In this document: piece by piece, positions 26,268 through 34,835 of the stretch | Layout of the letters: every line of letters starts with the position of its first letter | Position numbering within the stretch: position 1 is the first letter of the stretch | Assembly: GCA_905478335.1 (NCBI GenBank) | Contig: CAJQIC010000008.1 | Span: 1 to 44,974 of the forward strand | Direction of reading: 5' to 3' | Source of the DNA: an uncultured Bacteroidia bacterium | GTDB taxonomy: Bacteria; Bacteroidota; Bacteroidia; NS11-12g; UBA9320 | Length of the DNA: 44,974 nucleotides | Translations under genes and position numbers: made by a program | The notes under the pieces: model-generated | Seen by the model: only the letters and a program-made list of their open reading frames with translations | Told to the model about the DNA's origin: nothing | Database searches by the model: none

Positions 26268-27195
26268 ATTCCCGACAGTTAACGTTGGCATAAGACATTT
26301 CTTGAATAAAAACCGAAAATTCCTAGTCAATCAATATAACTACATGTCGATCCCGCGCATGGCTATGACTAATCGAGATTATTATATCACCTTAAATTCT
26401 GCCATCAGTGACAAAGCGGATACCAATGTTAATATTGACGAAGATGACATCCTCATATCTAGGAAGTATTGGGATCTTCAGGTATCAGTAGGTTCTTCAG
26501 TCTACTTTGGCGACCTGGTCACCTCTTCTGTTTCTATTTATGTACCAAACTCAAGACCCTATTTAGGCTTTCGCCTTGGGTACAATTTCAATGAACACTG
26601 GAAAGTTCAACTCCGACAAAACTCCACGATAATAGCCGGAGACGACAGAAGAGAAACAACACTTGGGAAAATTCGAGGAACGAACTACCAGAGAGGTCTC
26701 TCATTGAGAACCACGATTATAGACCTAGGAATAAGCACTGAATTTAAACCTTGGAAACATAAAAAGATTTCAAGCCTGATTCCAAGTTTTAATGCTGGCA
26801 TATCTGGATTTTATTTTAACCCACAAACCGAATATAAAGGTGTTTACTACAACCTGCGTCCTGTTGGTACGGAAGGTCAGACACTTGACGGCTCAAAAGA
26901 AGCGTACAGCAAATTTGCCTTTTCCATCCCTGTTGGAATGAAACTAGAACGCCACATTAACCAGAATGTGCTGATTGGCTTTTCTTGGACCTATCACAAA
27001 TTATTCTTCGACCACCTAGATGACGTTGGCACAGGCAGATACCCTGACGCAGAAGCCCTTAAGGCTGCTAACCCTGATTTAGGTGATATTGCAGTCAAGT
27101 TATCCAACCCCAATGATCAAGCAGGACAAAGATCCTACAGTGCAGACAATGACGGGTTCGGTTATTTTGCTATGACCGCTACTTGGAAACTATAA
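26245..27195 (+). CDS. Outer-membrane beta-barrel domain, probably C-terminal part of the preceding protein
   Basis: The 316-residue frame (first possible start TTG at 26245; open from 26233) encodes alternating amphipathic strands of an outer-membrane beta-barrel: DLQVSVGSSVYFGDLVTSSVSIYV, PYLGFRLGYNFNEHWKVQLRQ, RGLSLRTTIIDLGISTEFKPW, NAGISGFYFNP, VPVGMKLERHINQNVLIGFSWTYHKLFFD, and a C-terminal FGYFAMTATWKL with the aromatic/hydrophobic end for BAM insertion. It resembles DUF6089-type barrels. A free-standing barrel would need a signal peptide, and none is present, which supports fusion with the preceding frame. Confidence 0.75.
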   Translation: MVDQNGFEFPTVNVGIRHFLNKNRKFLVNQYNYMSIPRMAMTNRDYYITLNSAISDKADTNVNIDEDDILISRKYWDLQVSVGSSVYFGDLVTSSVSIYVPNSRPYLGFRLGYNFNEHWKVQLRQNSTIIAGDDRRETTLGKIRGTNYQRGLSLRTTIIDLGISTEFKPWKHKKISSLIPSFNAGISGFYFNPQTEYKGVYYNLRPVGTEGQTLDGSKEAYSKFAFSIPVGMKLERHINQNVLIGFSWTYHKLFFDHLDDVGTGRYPDAEALKAANPDLGDIAVKLSNPNDQAGQRSYSADNDGFGYFAMTATWKL

Positions 27196-27223
27196 AAACA
27201 TTTTAAGTTAACGTGTTGATTGG

Positions 27224-27231
27224 TACATTTG
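27224..27231 (+). promoter_or_regulatory. Putative -7 box for the AsmA-like gene
   Basis: TACATTTG is an exact TAnnTTTG match, ending 23 nt before ATG 27255. It supports that start over the GTG at 27213 and suggests transcription independent of the motor genes. Confidence 0.4.
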
Positions 27232-27254
27232 TCTACCTATCAACCCGTTTCTTC

Positions 27255-28052
27255 ATGAAGATCCTCAAAAGATTAGTCACCTTTATTCTTGCACTGCTCG
27301 TTTTATTTGTGGGTCTTGCTGTTGTTGTACCAATAGTCTACAAAAAAGAGATTGTTACCCTCATTAAAGAAGACATTAACAATAATGTAAACGCTCAAGT
27401 ACAATTCAGTGAAGACGTGTCTATCTCATTGCTGAAGTCGTTTCCCAATCTTAACATAAAAATTTCAGATGTACATATTACAGATAGTACTCTTTTTAAA
27501 GCGGACACATTACTAAAATGCGCCACAATTGAAACTACGATAGCCCTAAAGCCCTTACTTGCGGGCCACCAAATTGACATAGCTTACGTAGCGCTCGACA
27601 AACCGTATGTCCAACTCGTCACCAGACAAAATTCCAATAATTGGGACATTCTTAAAACTGAATCGACAGATTCGAATGCGCTGCATTTATCTGCTGACTT
27701 TAATAACATCCAAGTTGATAATGGCCAACTAATTTACAAGGACTCTAGCAATACAACTCATGTCGACCTTAACAACATAACTGGCTCTTTTAAAGGCAAC
27801 TATGCAGATAACATTTTCGACGTAAAGTCAGATTTCATTTGTGAAAATGCATTTGTGTCCTACGACCACATTCCTTATGTCAATCATATACCAATCACGA
27901 CCGAAGCCATTACCTCTATTGACTTAATCAGCGACACATACGCGTTTAAGGAAAATTTATTCACTGTCGGTACGCTCGAAGTCACAGCTAGCGGTGGAAT
28001 ACAATACGACAAAGATTCCGTCGAGATAGATATAGACTATACATCCAACTAG
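27255..28052 (+). CDS. AsmA-like protein, N-terminal part, cut by in-frame TAG
   Basis: The first 265 residues of a large AsmA-family protein: membrane anchor ILKRLVTFILALLVLFVGLAVVVPIVY, then EDINNNVNAQVQFSEDVSISLLKSFPNLNIKISDVHI, the typical AsmA N-terminal motif, and LDKPYVQLVTRQNSNNWDIL. TAG at 28050-28052 ends the frame after DIDYTSN. The frame then continues without another stop to 29930, and the residues on both sides of TAG fit a continuous AsmA region, so a substitution in a sense codon (for example CAG or AAG) is the simplest origin. AsmA-like proteins (relatives of TamB) are periplasmic bridges implicated in lipid traffic or envelope assembly. Confidence 0.8.
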   Translation: MKILKRLVTFILALLVLFVGLAVVVPIVYKKEIVTLIKEDINNNVNAQVQFSEDVSISLLKSFPNLNIKISDVHITDSTLFKADTLLKCATIETTIALKPLLAGHQIDIAYVALDKPYVQLVTRQNSNNWDILKTESTDSNALHLSADFNNIQVDNGQLIYKDSSNTTHVDLNNITGSFKGNYADNIFDVKSDFICENAFVSYDHIPYVNHIPITTEAITSIDLISDTYAFKENLFTVGTLEVTASGGIQYDKDSVEIDIDYTSN

Positions 28053-29930
28053 GGTGAATTTAGCGATCTGCTAGCGCTGACACCGAGTTACTACACGGAT
28101 GACATGAAAGACCTCGTGCTCTCTGGAGAGGCCATCGTTGAAGGAACTGTCAAAGGCATCGTCAGCGAAAATCAACTCCCCGGGTATACATTCAAGATGT
28201 CGTTAAACAACGGCGAACTGAACCACAAAGACCTCGTTACTCCGCTGAAGCGTATACGGTTCGACTTCAATGTAAAAAACGATGATGGCAAAGATCAAAG
28301 CCTCGAAATAGAATTGGACGACCTGTTTTTCAGTCTGAACAACAATCCTTTTACTGCCAACTTTTACGCAAAGGACATCTACGGAGATCCATCAATACAG
28401 GCACAATTAACAGGAGACCTTGAATTGGATGAACTGAATAAAATAATTCCAGCATCATACAATTCCAGTGTTGGTGGCAAAATGATGTGTGATTTGTCTG
28501 TACAAGGAAAACTGTCGAGCATCGAAACGAACCAAGTGCAAAAAGTAAATGCCAAAGGCCATGTTTCTTTGTCTAACGTGCATTATACAAACGACACTTT
28601 TCTAAGCAATTCGATTCAAATACAAAAAGGAGTTTTTGACTTCAATCAAAATGCGATAGACGTATCCACATTTGAAGCAAAATCAGGCAAATCTAATATG
28701 TTGTTAACGGGTCAAATCAATAACTGGTTGGGTTACCTATTTGGCAATCAAGCTTTGTCAGGCAGCATAACTGCGTCATCATCGATGTTTGATGTACATG
28801 ACTTCATTATAAATGATCATACACCTTCGGATGAGATTGACAGTTTCATCCATCTACCAGAAAACTTAGCTATCGACATAGTGTATGACATTGACGAATT
28901 ACAATACGATAATCATAGTTTCTACCAGCTTAGAGGAGAAGCCGTTATCGGCAACAAAGCGCTTGTAGTTAAAGAACTTAGCTCTAATCTTTTTGATGGG
29001 CAAATAGTATTTAAAGGGTTGTTAAACACGGTTGACCCTCTAGCCCCATTAGCTGACTTAGATATAACTGTACAAAACCTCAGCATACAAAAAGCCTTTA
29101 CCAGTTTCGAAACCTTAAGAAAACTTGCTCCAGTATTCGAACAAATCGATGGACAATTTTCTTCCACAGTTAAACTCAAAACAGAACTATTGAAAGACCT
29201 CAGTCCTAATCTTTCAGACATCACGTGCCAAGGTATCCTTGACTTGTACGACTGTGATGTAGAAAACCTAAAGGTTTTATCGAGCATTGGCTCAAAACTA
29301 GAACTTGATGCGTTTAGTGACCCAATCAACATTAAAGATCTCCTGCTCAGTTTTAGCATTGTTGATGGTAAAATAGAGCTAAACCCATTCTCGTTACCGA
29401 TTGGTGAATCAACCCTACAATTGGCAGGCTATTCCAAACTAGACCAAGACATCCGCTTTGATGGCCTTTTAACGGTGCCTAAAAAGCTTTACGCTGAGAA
29501 TAAAGTTGGTCTTAACAACTACATTCCGACAAGTACGTTGTCAACTATTGACAGTTTTGAGTGGTCTGATTTGGAATTTGACATAGATATAGGAGGCACC
29601 TATTACAAACCTTTGGTTGAAATAGATTTTAAATCGACCAAAAATCGTGCAAAGGAAAATATTAAGACCCAAGTTAAATCAAAAATTGATTCACAAAAAG
29701 AAATGCTAGAAAAGCAGGCGAAAGAAGAAATAGAGGCTGCCAAGAAACGCGCGGAAGAGGCAAAAAGATTGGCAGAAGAAAAGGCAAGAGCGGCTTTAGA
29801 AGAACAAAAGAAACGTATCGCCGAACAACTTCGGAAAGAAAAGGAAGCAGCAAATAAAAAGTTGGAAGAGGAGCTCAAAAAAAAGAGAGAAGAACTCTTG
29901 AAAAACAAATTTCCGCTCAAGACTAAATAA
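28053..29930 (+). pseudogene. AsmA-like protein, C-terminal part after the in-frame TAG
   Basis: This continues the frame of the preceding AsmA-like gene directly after TAG: GEFSDLLALTPSYYTDDM, then DLVLSGEAIVEGTVKG. If translation restarts, the first ATG is at 28104 and gives 608 residues, but that product would lack the membrane anchor and signal. The body is repetitive beta-strand AsmA/TamB-like sequence, and residues from about 29640 onward form a long Lys/Glu/Ala-rich coiled coil (KEEIEAAKKRAEEAKRLAEE) of about 90 residues ending in KNKFPLKTK. With the N-terminal part it would be 891 residues. Confidence 0.75.
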
Positions 29931-30034
29931 GAATTTCTAAGCTGAACCAGAGACCTTATTTTTGTTTTTCAAAACAACTGTCTAAAACAGTGGATTTTTT
30001 TTCAAACTATGTCAATTGGTTTGCTAAAAAAATT

Positions 30035-30042
30035 TACCTTTG
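30035..30042 (+). promoter_or_regulatory. Putative promoter (-7 box) for rplS
   Basis: TACCTTTG matches TAnnTTTG exactly, ends 18 nt before the rplS ATG, and has a possible -33 TTG at 30016-30018 (16-nt spacer). It is one of the best promoter candidates in the window. Confidence 0.55.
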
Positions 30043-30060
30043 CAGCCCAATTCAGAGAAA

Positions 30061-30405
30061 ATGGATTTAGTAAAGAAACTAGAAAGCACAATAATTAACG
30101 CCGAGCTTCCAGAATTTGCAGCTGGTGATAATGTAACCGTTCATTATAAAATTAAGGAAGGAAACAAGCAACGTATCCAACCATTTCAGGGTACAGTTCT
30201 TCAGAGAAGAGGTTCTGGTGCTATTGAAACATTTACAGTTCGTAAAATGTCAAGTGGTGTTGGTGTAGAGCGTATCTTCCCAGTGAACAGCCCAAACATT
30301 GACAAAATTGTCGTCAACAGACGAGGAAAGGTCAGAAGAGCTAGAATCTTCTACTTGCGAGACAGAACGGGTAAGAAAGCAAGAATCAAAGAAAAAAGAG
30401 TTTAA
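30061..30405 (+). CDS. rplS: 50S ribosomal protein L19
   Basis: L19 lies at the interface of the ribosomal subunits. The 114-residue product has the family core [59 protein letters not shown] and RRAKIFYLRDR in variant form ([22 protein letters not shown]). The frame opens at TTG 30040, but that codon overlaps the -7 box; ATG 30061 gives the usual MDLVKKLE start. It is monocistronic, with a strong terminator behind. Confidence 0.97.
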   Translation: MDLVKKLESTIINAELPEFAAGDNVTVHYKIKEGNKQRIQPFQGTVLQRRGSGAIETFTVRKMSSGVGVERIFPVNSPNIDKIVVNRRGKVRRARIFYLRDRTGKKARIKEKRV

Positions 30406-30426
30406 TTTTAGCATTTATAAATGTGA

Positions 30427-30458
30427 AAAAGCCTTCCGTTCTAACGGAAGGCTTTTTT
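30427..30458 (+). terminator. Rho-independent terminator after rplS
   Basis: GCCTTCCGT (30431-30439) pairs with ACGGAAGGC (30444-30452), with flanking A and T runs extending the stem. The T run ends where the valS -7 box begins. Confidence 0.92.
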
Positions 30459-30466
30459 TATTTTTG
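30459..30466 (+). promoter_or_regulatory. Putative -7 box for valS
   Basis: TATTTTTG matches TAnnTTTG exactly and ends 20 nt before the valS ATG. It directly follows the rplS terminator T run, so terminator and promoter are tightly packed. Confidence 0.45.
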
Positions 30467-30486
30467 TCCACTTCAAAAAGACGTAC

Positions 30487-33099
30487 ATGCAACTAAGCGA
30501 TAAATATAGTCCACAAAGCTTCGAATCAGATATATATGACTCGTGGCTAGCAAACGATTTGTTTAAGTCTACACCAAACGAAAAAACACCATATACCATT
30601 GTAATTCCACCACCGAACGTCACTGGAATTTTACATATGGGCCATATGTTAAACAATACGCTTCAAGACGTCTTAATTCGTCGTGCGCGAATGCAAGGCT
30701 ATAATGCCTGTTGGGTTCCTGGGACTGACCATGCATCGATAGCGACTGAAGCCAAGGTGGTTGCTATGCTTAAAGAGCAAGGAATCGATAAAAAGGACTT
30801 GACCAGGGAATCGTTTTTAGAGCATGCCTTTGAATGGAAAGAAAAATACGGAGGCATAATATTGAAGCAGTTGCAACAATTGGGTTGCTCATGCGATTGG
30901 GATAGAACTCGGTTTACAATGGAAGATGATTTATACAGCTCCGTTGTTAAAGTGTTTGTGGACCTGTACAACAAAGACCTTATCTACAAAGGTGTGCGTA
31001 TGGTAAACTGGGATCCAGTTGGAAAAACTGCTCTTTCCGATGAAGAAGTAATTCACCGCGAAGTAGATTCACGTTTGTTCTACGTGAAGTATAAAATTGT
31101 TGATAGTGATGAGTTTATCACTGTGGCAACTACGCGTCCAGAAACTATATTGGGTGACACGGCTATTTGCGTAAATCCAGAGGATGAGCGATACAAGCAT
31201 CTCAAAGGAAAAAATGCGATTGTACCGATAGTCAATCGGGAAGTACCCATCATATTTGATGAATATGTTCAAGTTGAGTTTGGTACTGGAGCTTTAAAGG
31301 TTACTCCTGCACACGATATAAACGATTATAACCTAGGACTCAAATACAATCTTGAGGTTATCGACACCATTAATGACAATGGATCTATGAGTGAAGCAGC
31401 TGGTCATTTCATTGGTGAAGATCGTTTTTATGTTAGAAAAAACATTGGCAAAAAACTAGAAGAGTTAGGCAATTTGGTAAAAATTGAACCTTACAAAAAC
31501 AAGGTTGGTTTTTCAGAAAGAACCAATGCGATGATTGAGCCGAAACTCAGTCAACAGTGGTTTGTTAACATGGAGGCGTTTACAGAACGAAATCCTGAAA
31601 TCCTTTCGAAAGTAATGGACGACACGATTAACATTCACCCTGCGAAACTTAAGAATACCTACAGACATTGGATAGAAAATCTAAAGGATTGGTGCATTAG
31701 CAGACAACTTTGGTGGGGACAGCGTATTCCAGCATACTATTTACCAAACGGCAAATTTGTTGTTGCTGAGACTGCAGAAAAAGCGCTTGAACAAGCGATT
31801 GAAATTGATCCGAGTGTTACCTTAACAGACCTGAGACAAGATGACGATGTTTTAGACACGTGGTTTTCTTCTTGGTTATGGCCAATTAGTGTGTTTAATG
31901 GTATCAATGAACCGCATAATCCAGAAATAGACTACTACTACCCTACTAATGTTTTGGTAACCGGACCAGACATTATTTTCTTTTGGGTAGCAAGAATGAT
32001 TATGGCTGGATACGAATACCGAGACCTTAAGCCATTTGAAGACGTTTATTTTACCGGCATCGTGAGAGACGAAAAAGGCCGCAAAATGTCAAAGCAGTTG
32101 GGCAATTCCCCTGACGCCGTTAAGTTGATGGAACAATACGGCACAGATGGTGTTCGAATGGGTTTAATGATGGCTGCACCGGCCGGAAATGACTTACTGT
32201 TTGACGAAGCGTTGTGCGAGCAAGGTCGGAATTTTGGCAATAAGATATGGAATGCATATCGTTTGATTCAAGGATGGGAAACCGTAGAAGCAACAGCTGA
32301 CGATTTTTATCAAGAAACATCGAAAACGATTCATCAATGGATGTCTGCAAAGATTTCAGAAACGATCGCACTGGTTGATGATCACTTCTCAAAGTTTAGA
32401 GTTTCTGATGCCATGACGGCTATTTATAAACTGATTTGGGGAGACTTCTGTTCTTGGTATCTTGAATGGATGAAACCAGCCTATGGCGACCCCATCCCAG
32501 TAAATGATTTAAAAATCGTTAAAGAAAATTTCGAACAGTTATTGCGTTTATTACATCCTTTCATGCCATTTCTTACAGAGAAACTTTGGCAAGACATGAA
32601 CGGCAACGCAGACACGTTTATCAACCAGTCTCAATGGCCCGAAACAAATGAGCACAAAACAGACGCTTCAGTAGAATTAAGTAGGGACCTGATAAGTCTT
32701 GTTCGTTCTGTAAGAAATGGTAAAAACATTTCTCCCAAGATTGCTGCCCAGTTAAGTATTAAAACCACTAACGAAACAATGTTTAAAACCCTTGAAGTGG
32801 CTAGTGCGAAGCTGGCTAATATTGAGTTATTTCAATATGGTAAAGAGCAAAACGGCTTAAATGAGCTTCTCGGAACGCATGAAATTAACATCGCTTTTGA
32901 CGGGGTAGATCTTCATAAAAAAGACTTAAAAGAAATTGAAAGTGAAATTAAAAGGCTTGAAGGTTTCTTATTTGGCATCAATAAAAAACTGAGCAATGAA
33001 AAATTTGTTGCGAACGCTGCCGAGGCCGTGGTTGACCGTGAGCGTCAGAAACAGGCCGATACCCAGTCTAAGATTGACGCCTTAAAAAAAGAACTTTAG
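30487..33099 (+). CDS. valS: Valyl-tRNA synthetase
   Basis: ValRS charges tRNA-Val in the cytoplasm. The 870-residue class I enzyme has the HIGH-type motif HMGH at residues 50-53, the KMSKS-type motif KMSKQ at 533-537, a CP1 editing domain between them (TTRPETILGDTAICVNPED), the anticodon-binding helical domain (SRQLWWGQRIPAYY lies in the catalytic part), and a C-terminal coiled-coil arm (KKDLKEIESEIKRLEGFLFGINKKLSNEKFVANAAEAVVDRERQK). It is complete. Confidence 0.98.
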   Translation: MQLSDKYSPQSFESDIYDSWLANDLFKSTPNEKTPYTIVIPPPNVTGILHMGHMLNNTLQDVLIRRARMQGYNACWVPGTDHASIATEAKVVAMLKEQGIDKKDLTRESFLEHAFEWKEKYGGIILKQLQQLGCSCDWDRTRFTMEDDLYSSVVKVFVDLYNKDLIYKGVRMVNWDPVGKTALSDEEVIHREVDSRLFYVKYKIVDSDEFITVATTRPETILGDTAICVNPEDERYKHLKGKNAIVPIVNREVPIIFDEYVQVEFGTGALKVTPAHDINDYNLGLKYNLEVIDTINDNGSMSEAAGHFIGEDRFYVRKNIGKKLEELGNLVKIEPYKNKVGFSERTNAMIEPKLSQQWFVNMEAFTERNPEILSKVMDDTINIHPAKLKNTYRHWIENLKDWCISRQLWWGQRIPAYYLPNGKFVVAETAEKALEQAIEIDPSVTLTDLRQDDDVLDTWFSSWLWPISVFNGINEPHNPEIDYYYPTNVLVTGPDIIFFWVARMIMAGYEYRDLKPFEDVYFTGIVRDEKGRKMSKQLGNSPDAVKLMEQYGTDGVRMGLMMAAPAGNDLLFDEALCEQGRNFGNKIWNAYRLIQGWETVEATADDFYQETSKTIHQWMSAKISETIALVDDHFSKFRVSDAMTAIYKLIWGDFCSWYLEWMKPAYGDPIPVNDLKIVKENFEQLLRLLHPFMPFLTEKLWQDMNGNADTFINQSQWPETNEHKTDASVELSRDLISLVRSVRNGKNISPKIAAQLSIKTTNETMFKTLEVASAKLANIELFQYGKEQNGLNELLGTHEINIAFDGVDLHKKDLKEIESEIKRLEGFLFGINKKLSNEKFVANAAEAVVDRERQKQADTQSKIDALKKEL

Positions 33100-33255
33100 G
33101 CGATTGACTCGCATCGTTAGGTAGATTAATTGCCTGTCCATGTATTCAATTCAACTCTTGCTATGTTCAGTTACACTAACGTTGGTTTGGCTTTCACGGA
33201 AATAACGTCCATTTAATCGAAGTAAAAATGTGCAACATCAGTCGTTGCATTTAAT

Positions 33256-33263
33256 TACGTTTG
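33256..33263 (+). promoter_or_regulatory. Putative -7 box for the LptF/G-like gene
   Basis: TACGTTTG matches TAnnTTTG exactly and ends 21 nt before the TTG start at 33285. A 6-bp inverted repeat, TGCAAC/GTTGCA (33231-33249), lies directly upstream and could be an operator. Confidence 0.45.
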
Positions 33264-33284
33264 CATAATTAAAGCAAGTACCTT

Positions 33285-34835
33285 TTGAAAAAGCTCCATT
33301 TACTTTTAGTTAAGTCATTTATTGGGCCGTTTCTTGCCACATTTTGTATTAGTATTTTCTTAATGCTGATGCAGTTTTTATGGAAGTACATTGGTGATTT
33401 AGTAGGTAAAGGATTGGAATGGTATATCATTCTAGAATTCATCTTATACTCCATACCGTATCTAATCCCAAGAGCGCTTCCGTTGGCCGTATTGTTAAGT
33501 ACCATTATGGTATTTGGTAACTTAGGTGAGCGATACGAATTGGTTGCCATGAAGTCCGCCGGTATATCGTTGGTTAAAGCCATGCGACCCATGCTGTATA
33601 CCATGATTATTATCGCTGGTATTGCTTTCTACTCGTCTAACGTATTGATTCCCAGAGCCAATTTAAGCTGGGGTGCATTGTTTTACGACGTTACAAACAA
33701 AAAGCCTGCGCTAAATATTCAAGACGGCATTTTCTTTACAGAATTGCGCGGTTTTGCTATTCGTGTTGGCCACAAGCACGACGACAATCAAACTTTGGAC
33801 GAGGTGTTGATTTATGCCAAATCTGGCAAATCCGGAGTTACCAATGTTGTGATTGCCAAAACAGGCAACATGATGATGACCGAGGATAAACGTTTCTTAA
33901 AGCTTACGTTGTATGACGGGAAGCGTTACGAAGAGATGGTTGGCGCAACAAATTACAGTAAGACTTATCTGCATAACACCATGGAGTTTAAGAAATACAA
34001 CATGGCCATTGATATGTCTGAACTGGAGTTGACTCGGAGTAATCCCGAAATGTTTAAGGACAACTATGAAATGTTAAATCTGTCTGAAATCGTTGTACGT
34101 GTTGACTCTTTTGAAGTGCTCATAGACCAAAAAACGGCATTCCTGAGGGAATATCTTACAAGTTATTTCCGTATTCCTCAAGACACCTCTGTTAAACAAT
34201 ACGACTTCTCTAACCTCGATAAAGGAAAAACCTACAGAGAATATCTCGCCATGTCAATTGACTCGATGAATATCGAAGCACCGCCAGTGATCATTGAAGA
34301 CGATCCAATTCAGCCAAAAGGTAAAAACGGTTTACTCAAACAAAAACCTAAACCGCCTACAACGCGAAAGGTAAAGATGTCAGAATTGGTTGAAAGTGCC
34401 AATCAATCCACTAGAAACCTGCATCGTATAGTGGAAAATGCAAGGAACGATGTGAGAAAAATGCAAGAACGTAAACGTAGATATGCAACGCAATGGCACA
34501 AAAAATTTACGCTTGCTTTTAGCTGTCTATTGCTACTGTTTATAGGCGCTCCAATTGGTGCAATAATCAGAAAGGGTGGATTTGGCACGCCTATGATTAT
34601 CTCCATTTTGCTATTCATTTTATTCTTCATATTGCAAACTGTTGGCGAAAAACTAGCGCGAGAAGGTGTTTTGGAAGTATGGGCGGGCTCTTGGTTTGCG
34701 CCAATGGTTTTTATTCCATTAGCTGTTTTCTTAACATATAAAAGTAATACGGAATCTATGCTGTTCGATTCAGAAGCATACCGAAAAATATTTAAAAAGA
34801 TAAACATCTTTCAGCGTCAACATGATGGGAAATGA
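33285..34835 (+). CDS. LptF/LptG family permease
   Basis: A 516-residue YjgP/YjgQ family membrane protein. The first helices (KSFIGPFLATFCISIFLMLMQFLWKYIGDLVGKG, then YSIPYLIPRALPLAVLLSTIMVFGNLGERYELVAMKSAGISL) have the family pattern, including the conserved segment GNLGERYELVAMKSAG. A periplasmic beta-jellyroll region and a long extra linker (about 310-400, basic) precede the last three helices (SCLLLLFIGAPIGAIIRKGGFG). LptF/G form the transmembrane part of the lipopolysaccharide extractor with LptB. The start is TTG with a -7 box upstream. It overlaps the following gene by 14 bp. Confidence 0.9.
   Translation: MKKLHLLLVKSFIGPFLATFCISIFLMLMQFLWKYIGDLVGKGLEWYIILEFILYSIPYLIPRALPLAVLLSTIMVFGNLGERYELVAMKSAGISLVKAMRPMLYTMIIIAGIAFYSSNVLIPRANLSWGALFYDVTNKKPALNIQDGIFFTELRGFAIRVGHKHDDNQTLDEVLIYAKSGKSGVTNVVIAKTGNMMMTEDKRFLKLTLYDGKRYEEMVGATNYSKTYLHNTMEFKKYNMAIDMSELELTRSNPEMFKDNYEMLNLSEIVVRVDSFEVLIDQKTAFLREYLTSYFRIPQDTSVKQYDFSNLDKGKTYREYLAMSIDSMNIEAPPVIIEDDPIQPKGKNGLLKQKPKPPTTRKVKMSELVESANQSTRNLHRIVENARNDVRKMQERKRRYATQWHKKFTLAFSCLLLLFIGAPIGAIIRKGGFGTPMIISILLFILFFILQTVGEKLAREGVLEVWAGSWFAPMVFIPLAVFLTYKSNTESMLFDSEAYRKIFKKINIFQRQHDGK

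Noticed and set aside
23141-28052. Genome-wide recoding of TGA or TAG
   Set aside because: Several intact genes here end in TGA or TAG at the expected place (for example the protease at 4365, cinA at 17457 and valS at 33099), so the two internal stops are more likely mutations or errors.
29977-30002. ACTGT/ACAGT hairpin plus T run after the AsmA-like gene as terminator
   Set aside because: Only 5 bp of AT-rich stem with three unrelated bases before the T run; too weak to list as a feature.
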